Positions 1 to 5,692 of a DNA stretch of 5,692 bases are shown here, one piece after another. The first letter of the stretch is position 1, and every line of letters begins with the position of its first letter. The notes under the pieces were generated by a model, which searched no databases, was not told the DNA's origin, and saw only the letters and a list, made by a program, of their open reading frames with translations. The stretch covers positions 1-5,692 of the forward strand of contig CACZRJ010000157.1 of the NCBI GenBank assembly GCA_902783535.1, read 5' to 3'. The position numbers were made by a program, and so were the translations under genes. Source of the DNA: an uncultured Ruminococcus sp. (GTDB lineage: Bacteria; Bacillota; Clostridia; Oscillospirales; CAG-382).

Positions 1-2
1 CT

Positions 3-1925
3 TTTGAAAAGATCGACACATATTCTAAAACATACTACCAAAATGTCATTCGGATTTATACGGAAGCCAGGGACACTGTACGGATACATCATGATGCAAG
101 CGCAGGATGGGATCTGTTTCTTGATGACAGCGGCCTTCTGATCATTTCTCTTCTGTTTTCTGCCGCCGTTGGCGCTCTGTCCGTTTGCGAAGAAAAACGG
201 AAGGGATCCATGCTGCTTTTATTTGCCGCAAAAAAAGGCAGGCTGCAAACGGCGGTTTCCAAGATTGCGGCGATTGGTTTGCTTTCGGCCGGTTATTGTC
301 TGGTCCTTTCTTTTGCGGTCGTTCTGTTCTATGCGCTCACAGGCCATCTCGGAGATGTATCCGCAGAATTGCAGACAGTCAGGGGATTTCTTGCTTCGCC
401 CTACCGGTTGTCCATATGGCAGGCGGCGGTCATTGTCACTGCACGTCGCCTGATGCTATGTGCGCTCACCGGTGCTTTCTTCGGCATATTGTCATGCTTT
501 TTTCGCTCCTATGCGTTTCTGTTTGGTACGGGTCTGCTGCCTCTGATCTCGGAATTCGTCATTTTCCAAATCGATTTCAAGTCCGTCGACATTTTTGCAA
601 AGAATGTCAATGTGTTCGCTGTCGGCGGTTCCTATCTTCTGAAGCGTTACTATTCAGTGCATTTCTTTGGATGCGCCGATGCGGTCACGGTCGGTTATCT
701 TCTTTTCGGGGCGCTTCTTGCCGCATTTATCTTTGCGTTTGTGGCGGTTTTTACGAAGACCGGATATCTGTCTCTCGGCCGTCGAAGCAGGGAAGGCCGT
801 CTATTCAAAGGGAAAATGTCAGTCCCTGCCTTGCGCGCACGGGAACGCGATGTGCGGCGAGGGACGCTTTTTGGATGGGAGATGCGGAAAATTCTGGGAC
901 GTCCGTTTGTTCTTCTTCTTTGTATTGCGTGTCTCGTTTTGCAGGGAATCGTCACTTACAGACATCTTGATGTTGAGCAGAATCAGGGAGAGGAGATTTA
1001 TCGTGCATATTGTCAGGAATATGCCGATCGTCCCCTTGAAGAAGTTGACCGCCTGATCCTGCGTGAATTTGACCGGATTCAGGAGGGAATCGCGTCGTAT
1101 AAGGAAACTTACGACAGTTATTACCGCGGTGAGATTACACAGGCGGAATTTGAAGAAAAATGGAACGAAAACGGGTACTGCCTTGCACATGAACTGCCGA
1201 ATCGGGTCTGCATGGATCGGATGAAAACACTGAAATCCGCGGCTTTGAAGGACGGCGAAAATGTGCGATTCGTCTATGATTCGGGCTGGAACCGACTTCT
1301 GACGTCCGATTTCGGAATCGGTATCGTGATGCTGATCGTTCTTTGCATGGCGGGGATTTTTTCCCGTGAATACGAAACCGGCATGAGTCTTGTGCTTCGC
1401 GCTTCGAAATCCGGAGGAACGAAAACTTTTCTCGTTAAAATCGGATGCGCACTGGCGGTCGCTTCCGTAGCGTATGTTCTTTGCGCAGCCTGGGAATTGG
1501 GATTTCTTGCCGTTTCCGGAACGTTTGATCATCCGTTTGCATCCGTCTACAGTCTCCAGGGAGCCGCGAACTTTTTCCGGAACACAAGCATTCTTTCGTA
1601 TGTGATGTTGCTGTTTTTGGTCAGATGGGTCTCATATTTGCTTTTGACGCTTTTAGTCGTTTCTCTTTCTGCGTTGACGAAAAGAACGCTTCCCTCCATA
1701 CTCGTCGCTTTTATGCTCGTTCTCGTTCCGTATGCGCTTCGTGTGCTCTTCGGGTTTCCCGCGGTGTTCGATCCATCCTCTTTCATGTCCGGAAACCTCA
1801 TTCTGCTGAGTGCCGAATCTTCTGTTTTGACCTGGATCCCGCTGCCGGTCGTTGTTCTGCTATTTGTCCTGGCCGCATTTTTGCGCTATCGGCTGCGAGA
1901 TCCGAGCACCGCGTCTTCCGATTGA
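3..1925 (+). CDS. ABC-2 type transporter permease, internally duplicated (5' end outside window)
   Basis: This is an integral membrane subunit of an ABC exporter. The frame is open from the first complete codon at position 3 to TGA 1923-1925, giving 640 visible residues; the start lies upstream. The visible part begins in an extracytoplasmic loop and enters a membrane helix at about residues 43-62. A cytoplasmic motif EEKRKGSMLLLFAAKKGR follows, then several hydrophobic helices and an Arg-rich cytoplasmic linker near residues 258-290. A second permease unit then starts at GWEMRKILGRPFVLLL, which resembles the N-terminus of ordinary ABC-2 permeases. This unit has a charged extracytoplasmic loop of about 115 residues (nt 960-1307), a helix, and the equivalent motif SREYETGMSLVLRASKSG (nt 1362-1415), then further helices to the end. 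The two motifs and the residues before them align, so the protein is two permease halves fused. The ATPase gene follows 52 bases later, which supports a two-gene exporter. Family is well supported; substrate is unknown. Confidence 0.88.
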   Translation, partial: FEKIDTYSKTYYQNVIRIYTEARDTVRIHHDASAGWDLFLDDSGLLIISLLFSAAVGALSVCEEKRKGSMLLLFAAKKGRLQTAVSKIAAIGLLSAGYCLVLSFAVVLFYALTGHLGDVSAELQTVRGFLASPYRLSIWQAAVIVTARRLMLCALTGAFFGILSCFFRSYAFLFGTGLLPLISEFVIFQIDFKSVDIFAKNVNVFAVGGSYLLKRYYSVHFFGCADAVTVGYLLFGALLAAFIFAFVAVFTKTGYLSLGRRSREGRLFKGKMSVPALRARERDVRRGTLFGWEMRKILGRPFVLLLCIACLVLQGIVTYRHLDVEQNQGEEIYRAYCQEYADRPLEEVDRLILREFDRIQEGIASYKETYDSYYRGEITQAEFEEKWNENGYCLAHELPNRVCMDRMKTLKSAALKDGENVRFVYDSGWNRLLTSDFGIGIVMLIVLCMAGIFSREYETGMSLVLRASKSGGTKTFLVKIGCALAVASVAYVLCAAWELGFLAVSGTFDHPFASVYSLQGAANFFRNTSILSYVMLLFLVRWVSYLLLTLLVVSLSALTKRTLPSILVAFMLVLVPYALRVLFGFPAVFDPSSFMSGNLILLSAESSVLTWIPLPVVVLLFVLAAFLRYRLRDPSTASSD

Positions 1926-1938
1926 AGAAAAACTCGTG

Positions 1939-1977
1939 AAAGGAGTGCCGTCTGCCCTGTTTCCGACGGCAAAAAAG
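1939..1977 (+). promoter_or_regulatory. Shine-Dalgarno separated from its ATG by a perfect hairpin
   Basis: A strong Shine-Dalgarno AAAGGAG at 1939-1945 lies 32 bases from ATG 1978, much too far for normal initiation. The space between holds a perfect 7-bp inverted repeat, TGCCGTC (1946-1952) and GACGGCA (1965-1971), with a 12-base loop. Folding it leaves only AAAAAG (1972-1977), a spacing of 6 bases. The repeat is seen directly. The idea that the ribosome skips the folded spacer follows known cases of structured spacers, such as T4 gene 38, and is inference here. No T-run follows, so it is not a terminator. Confidence 0.6.
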
Positions 1978-2865
1978 ATGCAACTCAAGTTTGATCAAGT
2001 CACAAAATCCTACGGGCCCGTGCGCGCGCTCGACGGGTTTTCCGCTGAGCTGACGGATGGAATTTATGCACTCCTCGGTCCGAACGGCGCCGGCAAAAGC
2101 ACCTTGATGAACATCCTGACGGATAATTTGAAACAGGATTCCGGACAAATCCTTTTCAACGGGGTGGATGTGAGGGAGCTTGGCGTCCGCTTTCGGGAAA
2201 AGATCGGATTCCTGCCGCAGCATCCCGGAATGTACGAGCATTTTTCCGCATCCAATTTTCTGAGGTACATGTGCGTTCTTAAGGGGATCGATCGCAGGCA
2301 GATAGACAGAGAAATTGAAGGGGCGTTGACGGCTGTCGACTTGTCCGAAGTCGCGTCCCGCCGCATCTCCACGTTTTCCGGAGGGATGAAGCAGCGGCTC
2401 GGACTCGCGCAGGCTGTGCTCGGATCACCGGATGTGCTGATTCTCGATGAGCCGACTGCAGGGCTGGACCCAAAGCAGAGGATAGAGATCCGGAACTATA
2501 TTTCCAGAATCGCTTCCAGTAAAATCGTCATCATCGCCACACATGTCGTCAGCGATATCGAATATATTGCAAAAAGTATTATCATGCTTAAAAAGGGCGT
2601 CATCGCGGATTTTGCTTCTCCTGCCGAACTCCTCGGAAGGATCGAGGGCTCTGTCTGGAATCTTCACTTGAAAAAAGAAGAGGCTCAGGACGCAATCAAT
2701 TCGCATTGCGTCGTGTCAGTCACGAAGGACGATACCGGCGTTACCGTTCGTGTTTTGTCCGATCGGCAGCCGAGCGAGGACGCGACTTCGGTTCCACCGA
2801 CTTTGGAAGACTACTATCTGACAGTTTTCGGCACGCAGGAAAAAACGCCGAAGCAGGGCGAATGA
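1978..2865 (+). CDS. ABC transporter ATP-binding protein, partner of the upstream permease
   Basis: This is the cytoplasmic ATPase that powers the ABC-2 permease, 295 residues from ATG 1978. All nucleotide-binding motifs are present in order: Walker A GPNGAGKST at residues 34-42, Q-loop glutamine Q81 in LPQHPGMYE, signature FSGGMKQR at 133-140, Walker B VLILDEP at 153-159 with catalytic E158, D-loop AGLD at 161-164, and switch histidine H189 in ATHVVSD. About 80 further residues after the core form a C-terminal domain, as is common in exporter ATPases of the BcrA/CcmA type. ATG 1978 is chosen because the protein then begins MQLKFDQVTKSYG, the usual first strand of such domains. The longer reading from 1852 would overlap the permease by 74 bases and adds sequence with no family likeness; GTG codons at 1936 and 1945 overlap or precede the Shine-Dalgarno. 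The gene is followed 27 bases later by an intrinsic terminator, so it ends the transcription unit. Confidence 0.93.
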   Translation: MQLKFDQVTKSYGPVRALDGFSAELTDGIYALLGPNGAGKSTLMNILTDNLKQDSGQILFNGVDVRELGVRFREKIGFLPQHPGMYEHFSASNFLRYMCVLKGIDRRQIDREIEGALTAVDLSEVASRRISTFSGGMKQRLGLAQAVLGSPDVLILDEPTAGLDPKQRIEIRNYISRIASSKIVIIATHVVSDIEYIAKSIIMLKKGVIADFASPAELLGRIEGSVWNLHLKKEEAQDAINSHCVVSVTKDDTGVTVRVLSDRQPSEDATSVPPTLEDYYLTVFGTQEKTPKQGE

Positions 2866-2892
2866 TTTTCAGACCGCTTTGCCTTTTTCCGG

Positions 2893-2917
2893 ACCGTTCC
2901 TTCAGGAACGGTTTTTT
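2893..2917 (+). terminator. Rho-independent terminator of the ABC exporter unit
   Basis: A perfect 8-bp stem, ACCGTTCC (2893-2900) and GGAACGGT (2905-2912), with a TTCA tetraloop, is followed directly by a run of six T (2912-2917). This is a textbook intrinsic terminator, 27 bases after the ATPase stop codon and ahead of the next promoter. Confidence 0.93.
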
Positions 2918-2940
2918 GCATGGATGAGCCCGTTGAAGAA

Positions 2941-2971
2941 TTGCACATATTCGTGGCTGTGTTGCGTATAT
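2941..2971 (+). repeat. Two-copy direct repeat upstream of the -35 box, possible regulator site
   Basis: TTGCACATAT (2941-2950) and TTGCGTATAT (2962-2971) match at 8 of 10 bases and start exactly 21 bases apart, about two helical turns. The second copy ends 11 bases before the -35 hexamer at 2983. This arrangement would suit a dimeric activator on one face of the helix, but two short AT-rich copies could arise by chance. The repeat is seen; the regulatory role is inference. Confidence 0.3.
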
Positions 2972-2982
2972 GCCCCGAAATA

Positions 2983-3011
2983 TTGACAAATCGGAAAACA
3001 CGGAGTATACT
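2983..3011 (+). promoter_or_regulatory. Sigma-A-type promoter of the surface protein gene
   Basis: TTGACA at 2983-2988 is a perfect -35 hexamer. After a 17-base spacer comes TATACT at 3006-3011, five of six bases of the -10 consensus. Transcription should start near 3018, leaving a leader of about 26 bases that contains the Shine-Dalgarno AAAGGA at 3031-3036, 7 bases before ATG 3044. The position between a terminator and a gene fits. A strong constitutive core promoter is expected unless a repressor acts on it. Confidence 0.9.
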
Positions 3012-3043
3012 CAAGCGAGATCAAAAAAAGAAAGGAATCATTT

Positions 3044-4096
3044 ATGAAACGCATTTCTGTTTTTCTTGTTGCATTCGTACTTGTTTTTTCCGTTTTTACC
3101 GTTGTGGCATCGGCCGACTCCTTTGTGGACGTGGAGGATGTCATTGTCGATCTGCTTCCGAGCAAACAGCTGGACAAAGACGGTCATGTCAACGCGGCGA
3201 ACTGCGAAGTCAAATATGAACGCGACGGCTCCGTCACCATCACCATTACCGGATCCAACCCGCTCCTGACAGTCACCTGGATCGACGGCACGACCGTATA
3301 TCAGGGCGGCCCGATCGATCTGGGCGAAAATGCATATTTCTGCATCGACTACGGCGTGACGGGATCCGCCGCACTCGGTGAACAGACGATTTTCTATTAC
3401 ACCCGCAAAGACAAGGCGGCGTCCAACGACCTGGCGCAGCTCTGGTATGTATCCATGGCAGTCAGCGGCGACTATGCTTCCTACCGGACGCAGCATCATA
3501 TCGACGAAACAGGCGGATATGTCGTCTGGGACTGGGGGAAATATATCAACGACGACGCAGCCAAAAAGCTGTTTGATGACAAGATCCATCGGTTCATGAA
3601 GATGGAAATGCCGATGACGGGTGCTGTCGGAGATACCATCACGCTTTATTCGCTGTGCGTCGTCAATAATCCGGAAACAAACGGACTGGGAGACGTCCGC
3701 CCGGACCCGGATGCAGGCAAAGAGACCTCTTCCGAAGAACCGTCCAAAGAACCGTCGGAGGAACCGTCCGAAGCGCCTTCCGAAGAGCCGTCTGAAGAGC
3801 CGTCTGAAGAGCCGTCGGAGGAACCGTCTGAAGAGCCGTCTGAAGCACCGTCCGAGGAGCCTTCCGAGGTCGCATCCGATGAACCGTCGGAGGAACCGTC
3901 CGAAGCACCGTCCGAAGCGCCTGTATCCGAACAGTCCGCGGAAAGCCAGCAGCCCGCGGAATCTGTTCCGGAAGAAAGCAAGCCTGCGGAACAGAGCGGC
4001 GGGTTCCCGTGGTGGGGATGGCTGCTGATCTGCGTCGGCGCGTGTGCTGTCGTATGCGCAATCGTTCTTGTTGTGATAAAAAGCAAAAAGAAATAA
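3044..4096 (+). CDS. Secreted membrane-anchored surface protein with Ser/Glu/Pro repeat stalk
   Basis: This 350-residue protein is of unrecognised function, but its layout is clear. Residues 1-24 are a signal peptide: KR, a long hydrophobic core, and an ASA cleavage site before D25. Residues 25-215 form an ectodomain with alternating hydrophobic segments (SVTITITG, LLTVTWIDGTTVY, GYVVWDWGKYI, GDTITLYSLCVV) that suggest a beta-sandwich, with cysteines at 54, 100 and 205. Residues 230-293 are 16 tetrapeptide units, mostly SEEP or SEAP, an extended acidic stalk. Residues 294-318 continue low-complexity. Residues 320-345 are a membrane helix opening FPWWGW, followed by the basic tail KSKKK. The predicted topology is ectodomain outside and tail inside. 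No LPxTG sortase motif, SLH or dockerin domain is visible, so anchoring is by the helix. Start ATG 3044 has AAAGGA at 7-base spacing and its own promoter. A carbohydrate-binding or adhesive role is possible but only a guess. Confidence 0.88.
   Translation: MKRISVFLVAFVLVFSVFTVVASADSFVDVEDVIVDLLPSKQLDKDGHVNAANCEVKYERDGSVTITITGSNPLLTVTWIDGTTVYQGGPIDLGENAYFCIDYGVTGSAALGEQTIFYYTRKDKAASNDLAQLWYVSMAVSGDYASYRTQHHIDETGGYVVWDWGKYINDDAAKKLFDDKIHRFMKMEMPMTGAVGDTITLYSLCVVNNPETNGLGDVRPDPDAGKETSSEEPSKEPSEEPSEAPSEEPSEEPSEEPSEEPSEEPSEAPSEEPSEVASDEPSEEPSEAPSEAPVSEQSAESQQPAESVPEESKPAEQSGGFPWWGWLLICVGACAVVCAIVLVVIKSKKK
3731..3922 (+). repeat. Tandem 12-bp coding repeat, 16 units (SxxP stalk)
   Basis: Sixteen contiguous 12-base units each encode Ser-x-x-Pro: SEEP in most, SKEP in unit 2, SEAP in units 4, 10, 15 and 16, SDEP in unit 13, and one degenerate SEVA (unit 12). 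Several units are identical in DNA: TCTGAAGAGCCG in units 6, 7 and 9, and TCGGAGGAACCG in units 3, 8 and 14. Others differ at synonymous positions. Identical neighbours point to expansion by slippage or recombination, while the synonymous differences show that the array is not freshly amplified. Confidence 0.93.
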
Positions 4097-4102
4097 CCGC
4101 CG

Positions 4103-4124
4103 TCAGGCACGGAAAACGTCCTGA
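4103..4124 (+). other. Small bulged hairpin after the surface protein gene
   Basis: TCAGG (4103-4107) pairs with CCTGA (4120-4124). After a bulged C4108, ACG (4109-4111) pairs with CGT (4117-4119) around a GAAAA loop. It lies 7 bases after the stop codon and just before the stronger hairpin at 4134. It has no T-run, so it may only protect the 3' end or do nothing. Confidence 0.35.
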
Positions 4125-4133
4125 ATATCAATC

Positions 4134-4170
4134 GTCCTCTTCCGCTGTACGACGGAAGAGGACTGCTTTT
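4134..4170 (+). terminator. Terminator-like hairpin just upstream of the M20 peptidase gene
   Basis: A perfect 11-bp stem, GTCCTCTTCCG (4134-4144) and CGGAAGAGGAC (4153-4163), with an 8-base loop, is followed by TGCTTTT (4164-4170). The stem is strong but the T-tract is short and interrupted. It would end the surface protein transcript. The Shine-Dalgarno of the next gene begins two bases after the T-tract, so if that gene has no promoter further upstream, this hairpin lies within its leader and acts as a partial terminator or attenuator. Confidence 0.7.
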
Positions 4171-4181
4171 CGGAGGGGCAT

Positions 4182-5390
4182 ATGAAAGAGGCGAAGACCG
4201 CGTCCGACCTGATGCGGGTCATTGAGTCGAAAAACGAATACTATGCGGCATTTCTGACGAAAATCTGTGAGATCGAATCAAAATCCGACAACAAAGCCGG
4301 GGTGGACAGGGTCTGCGACGCTGTATTGGAAGAAGGACGGAAGTTGGGATTCTCCGAGAGACTTTTTCCGCATCCTGCCGCGGGAAACGTTGCTTCCCTG
4401 ACATATGATCCGGGATCGAAAAAAAGAATCATTTGCCTTTCGGCGCATATGGATACGGTTTTTCCGGAGGGAACGTTCGGATATCCCGCAGTCAAACGGG
4501 ACGGAGACATTTTGAGAGGTCCCGGCGTGATGGACTGCAAGGGCGGGATCGCGGTCGCGCTGCTTGTCATGGATGCGCTGCGGACGATCGGATACCGGAA
4601 GCGGCCGGTCCGGTTCATCCTGCAGAGCGAAGAGGAGATCCAGTGCCTCATGTCTTCCGGCGCAACGCTGGATTTTCTCAGGGAGGAAGCGAAAGATTCC
4701 GCTGCTTTCTTTAATCTCGAAGGCCGGGAAAAGGGAAAGATCACGACCCGCCGCAAGGGAATCCTGCGCGCGGAAATGACCGTTCACGGGAAGGCGGCCC
4801 ACGCCGGGGACTATTTCGAAGGCGTGTCGGCGATCCGGGCGGCCGCACGCAAGATCATCCGCCTTGAGGAGAAAAGCATTCGCGACGGGATCACTTACAA
4901 CTGCGGGATCATAGAGGGCGGGACCGCTCTGAACGTGATTCCCGACAAATGCGTCGTCCGCATCGACATCCGCGTCGGAACGCAGTCGGAAGCGAATGAG
5001 GCGCTGACATTTCTGCGCTCTGTCGCCGATCATTGCGATCTGCCGGGATCATCCGCCGAAGTGCGGATCATCAGCTCGAGGAAACCGATGGAGAGAACGG
5101 AACAGAACGTGGAACTGTTCCGGCATGTCGACAGGGTATGCCGGAAGTACGGATTCGGCCCCATGACGGAGAACTTTTCCAACGGCGGCTCCGATGCGGC
5201 CTATTCCACTCTGATGGGGATCCCGACCATCGACGACATCGGCGTCATCGGCGACAATTATCACTCATTGAACGAATGGTGCAGCATTTCCTCCATCGCG
5301 GAATCCGCGAAAATCATCGCTTTGAGCATCCTTGATTTTCCGGAGTCGGATGAGTGGCTTTCAGAAGAGGGGAAAAATGAAACTCATTGA
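4182..5390 (+). CDS. M20-family zinc metallopeptidase (CPG2/ArgE/DapE-like)
   Basis: This is a cytoplasmic co-catalytic zinc hydrolase of 402 residues, usual for the family, which cleaves C-terminal residues or N-acyl groups from amino acids and small peptides. The metal-site residues can be placed by motif: H89 and D91 in SAHMDTVF, bridging D118 in GPGVMDCKGG, the general-base and ligand pair E151/E152 in QSEEEI, E180 in NLEGREKGKITTRRKG, and H361 in DNYHSLNEW. The inserted dimerisation domain runs from about 192 to 305 and carries the typical HGKAAHAG with H207. GGSDAA at 335-340 is also family-typical. The pattern is nearest to glutamate carboxypeptidase-like members, where the E180 motif is usually LEP; here Pro is Gly. 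The exact substrate cannot be assigned. There is no signal peptide. Start ATG 4182 follows GGAGG (4172-4176) at 5 bases. It overlaps the next gene by 14 bases. Confidence 0.93.
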   Translation: MKEAKTASDLMRVIESKNEYYAAFLTKICEIESKSDNKAGVDRVCDAVLEEGRKLGFSERLFPHPAAGNVASLTYDPGSKKRIICLSAHMDTVFPEGTFGYPAVKRDGDILRGPGVMDCKGGIAVALLVMDALRTIGYRKRPVRFILQSEEEIQCLMSSGATLDFLREEAKDSAAFFNLEGREKGKITTRRKGILRAEMTVHGKAAHAGDYFEGVSAIRAAARKIIRLEEKSIRDGITYNCGIIEGGTALNVIPDKCVVRIDIRVGTQSEANEALTFLRSVADHCDLPGSSAEVRIISSRKPMERTEQNVELFRHVDRVCRKYGFGPMTENFSNGGSDAAYSTLMGIPTIDDIGVIGDNYHSLNEWCSISSIAESAKIIALSILDFPESDEWLSEEGKNETH

Positions 5391-5692
5391 GCCGTCCGAA
5401 GAATACGCAGAACAGATCCGTGCGTACCGCAATGATTTCCTGAAAACAGGGGAGTCCATGGACGGAACGGGAAATCTCAGAAGGCTTGAGGATACTGCGG
5501 AATGGATCGCTTTTTCAAGCAAATGCAAGGATCCTAAGACCGTTCCGGAGGGTTTGGCTCCCGCAACGCAATATATGCTGGTTCGCGAAGAAGACGGCAA
5601 AATCGTCGGAATGATCCAGATCAGGCACTGCTTCAACGAATTTCTTGAAAAATACGGCGGACATATCGGATATTCCGTCGTTCCGGGCGAAC
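5377..5692 (+). CDS. GNAT-family N-acetyltransferase (3' end outside window)
   Basis: The frame from ATG 5377 is open to the window edge, giving 105 complete codons. The sequence MKLIEPSEEYAEQIRAYRND, then a TGNLRRLEDTAEWI segment at residues 32-44, then YMLVREEDGKIVGMIQIRH at 66-84 and GGHIGYSVVPGE at 94-105, matches GNAT acetyltransferases of the predicted-acetyltransferase group (COG3981-like, about 170 residues). These enzymes move an acetyl group from acetyl-CoA to an amine. The window ends just before the expected acetyl-CoA-binding loop, so catalytic capacity cannot be judged. The ATG lies inside the end of the peptidase gene, 14 bases of overlap in another frame, preceded by AGAGGGG (5366-5372) at 4 bases, so translational coupling is likely. 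The acceptor substrate is unknown. Confidence 0.88.
   Translation, partial: MKLIEPSEEYAEQIRAYRNDFLKTGESMDGTGNLRRLEDTAEWIAFSSKCKDPKTVPEGLAPATQYMLVREEDGKIVGMIQIRHCFNEFLEKYGGHIGYSVVPGE

Noticed and set aside
819..1532. Minus-strand frame of 237 codons inside the permease
   Set aside because: It lies opposite a well-supported membrane protein gene and its translation shows no recognisable domain.
1946..1971. Hairpin as a terminator between permease and ATPase
   Set aside because: It is followed by a run of A on the + strand and has no T-run after it, so it lacks the terminator signature.
1852..1977. Longer start for the ABC ATPase at ATG 1852, or GTG at 1936/1945
   Set aside because: ATG 1852 lies inside the permease gene and adds residues unlike the family. 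The GTG codons precede or overlap the AAAGGAG site, so it cannot serve them. The domain begins naturally at 1978.
2862..2927. 21-codon frame starting ATG 2862, overlapping the ATPase stop
   Set aside because: It runs straight through the intrinsic terminator and encodes nothing recognisable.
2941..2972. Second promoter with TTGCAC at 2941 and TATATG at 2967
   Set aside because: The spacing is 20 bases, too wide, and the hexamers are poor next to the near-consensus pair at 2983/3006.
3731..3922. CRISPR array
   Set aside because: The units are contiguous 12-mers in coding frame with no unique spacers.
4072..4080. Extended -10 element TGTGATAAA as promoter for the peptidase gene
   Set aside because: The hexamer matches only four of six bases, there is no -35 at the right distance, and it lies within the membrane-helix codons of the surface protein.
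3646..4131. Open frames on both strands through the Ser/Glu/Pro repeat (Ser-Asp-Gly-rich on the minus strand, Arg/Lys-rich on the plus strand)
   Set aside because: A 12-bp repeat without stops stays open in several frames. Only the 3044 frame has a promoter, Shine-Dalgarno, signal peptide and membrane anchor.
4278..5033. Minus-strand frame of 251 codons inside the M20 gene
   Set aside because: The + strand frame carries all the catalytic motifs; the antisense frame shows none.

Overview
The window reads as ordinary chromosomal DNA of a low-to-middle-GC Gram-positive bacterium, most likely a gut-type Clostridia (Oscillospiraceae-like). This rests on strong purine-rich Shine-Dalgarno sites, one near-consensus sigma-A-type promoter, compact intrinsic terminators, and a secreted, membrane-tethered protein with a Ser-Glu-Glu-Pro stalk of the kind common in that group. 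The taxonomic call is inference. All five genes lie on the + strand and none looks broken.

Positions 1-2865 carry an ABC exporter cassette. First comes the 3' part of a large ABC-2 type permease, open at the left edge and built from two homologous halves. After it comes its ATP-binding subunit with all the canonical nucleotide-binding motifs. The 52-base gap between them holds a perfect 7-bp hairpin placed exactly between a good Shine-Dalgarno and the ATG. Looping it out gives normal spacing. A clean intrinsic terminator at 2893-2917 closes the unit. The substrate cannot be read from the sequence.

Positions 2918-4096 hold a single-gene unit: a TTGACA-17-TATACT promoter, a leader of about 26 bases, and a 350-residue surface protein. 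That protein has a signal peptide, a beta-rich ectodomain I do not recognise, a stalk of 16 tetrapeptide units encoded by 12-bp repeats, a C-terminal membrane helix and a basic tail. A two-copy direct repeat with 21-base spacing lies just upstream of the -35 box.

Positions 4097-5692 begin with two consecutive hairpins. The second is terminator-like and ends only 18 bases before the ATG of the next gene. Then follow an M20-family metallopeptidase with a complete set of expected metal ligands and, overlapping its 3' end by 14 bases, the start of a GNAT acetyltransferase cut off by the window edge. These two genes are probably co-translated.

I did not find a clearly new multi-gene system. The most worthwhile points are the structured Shine-Dalgarno spacer, the internally duplicated permease, the unrecognised ectodomain on a repeat stalk, and the hairpin abutting the peptidase gene.
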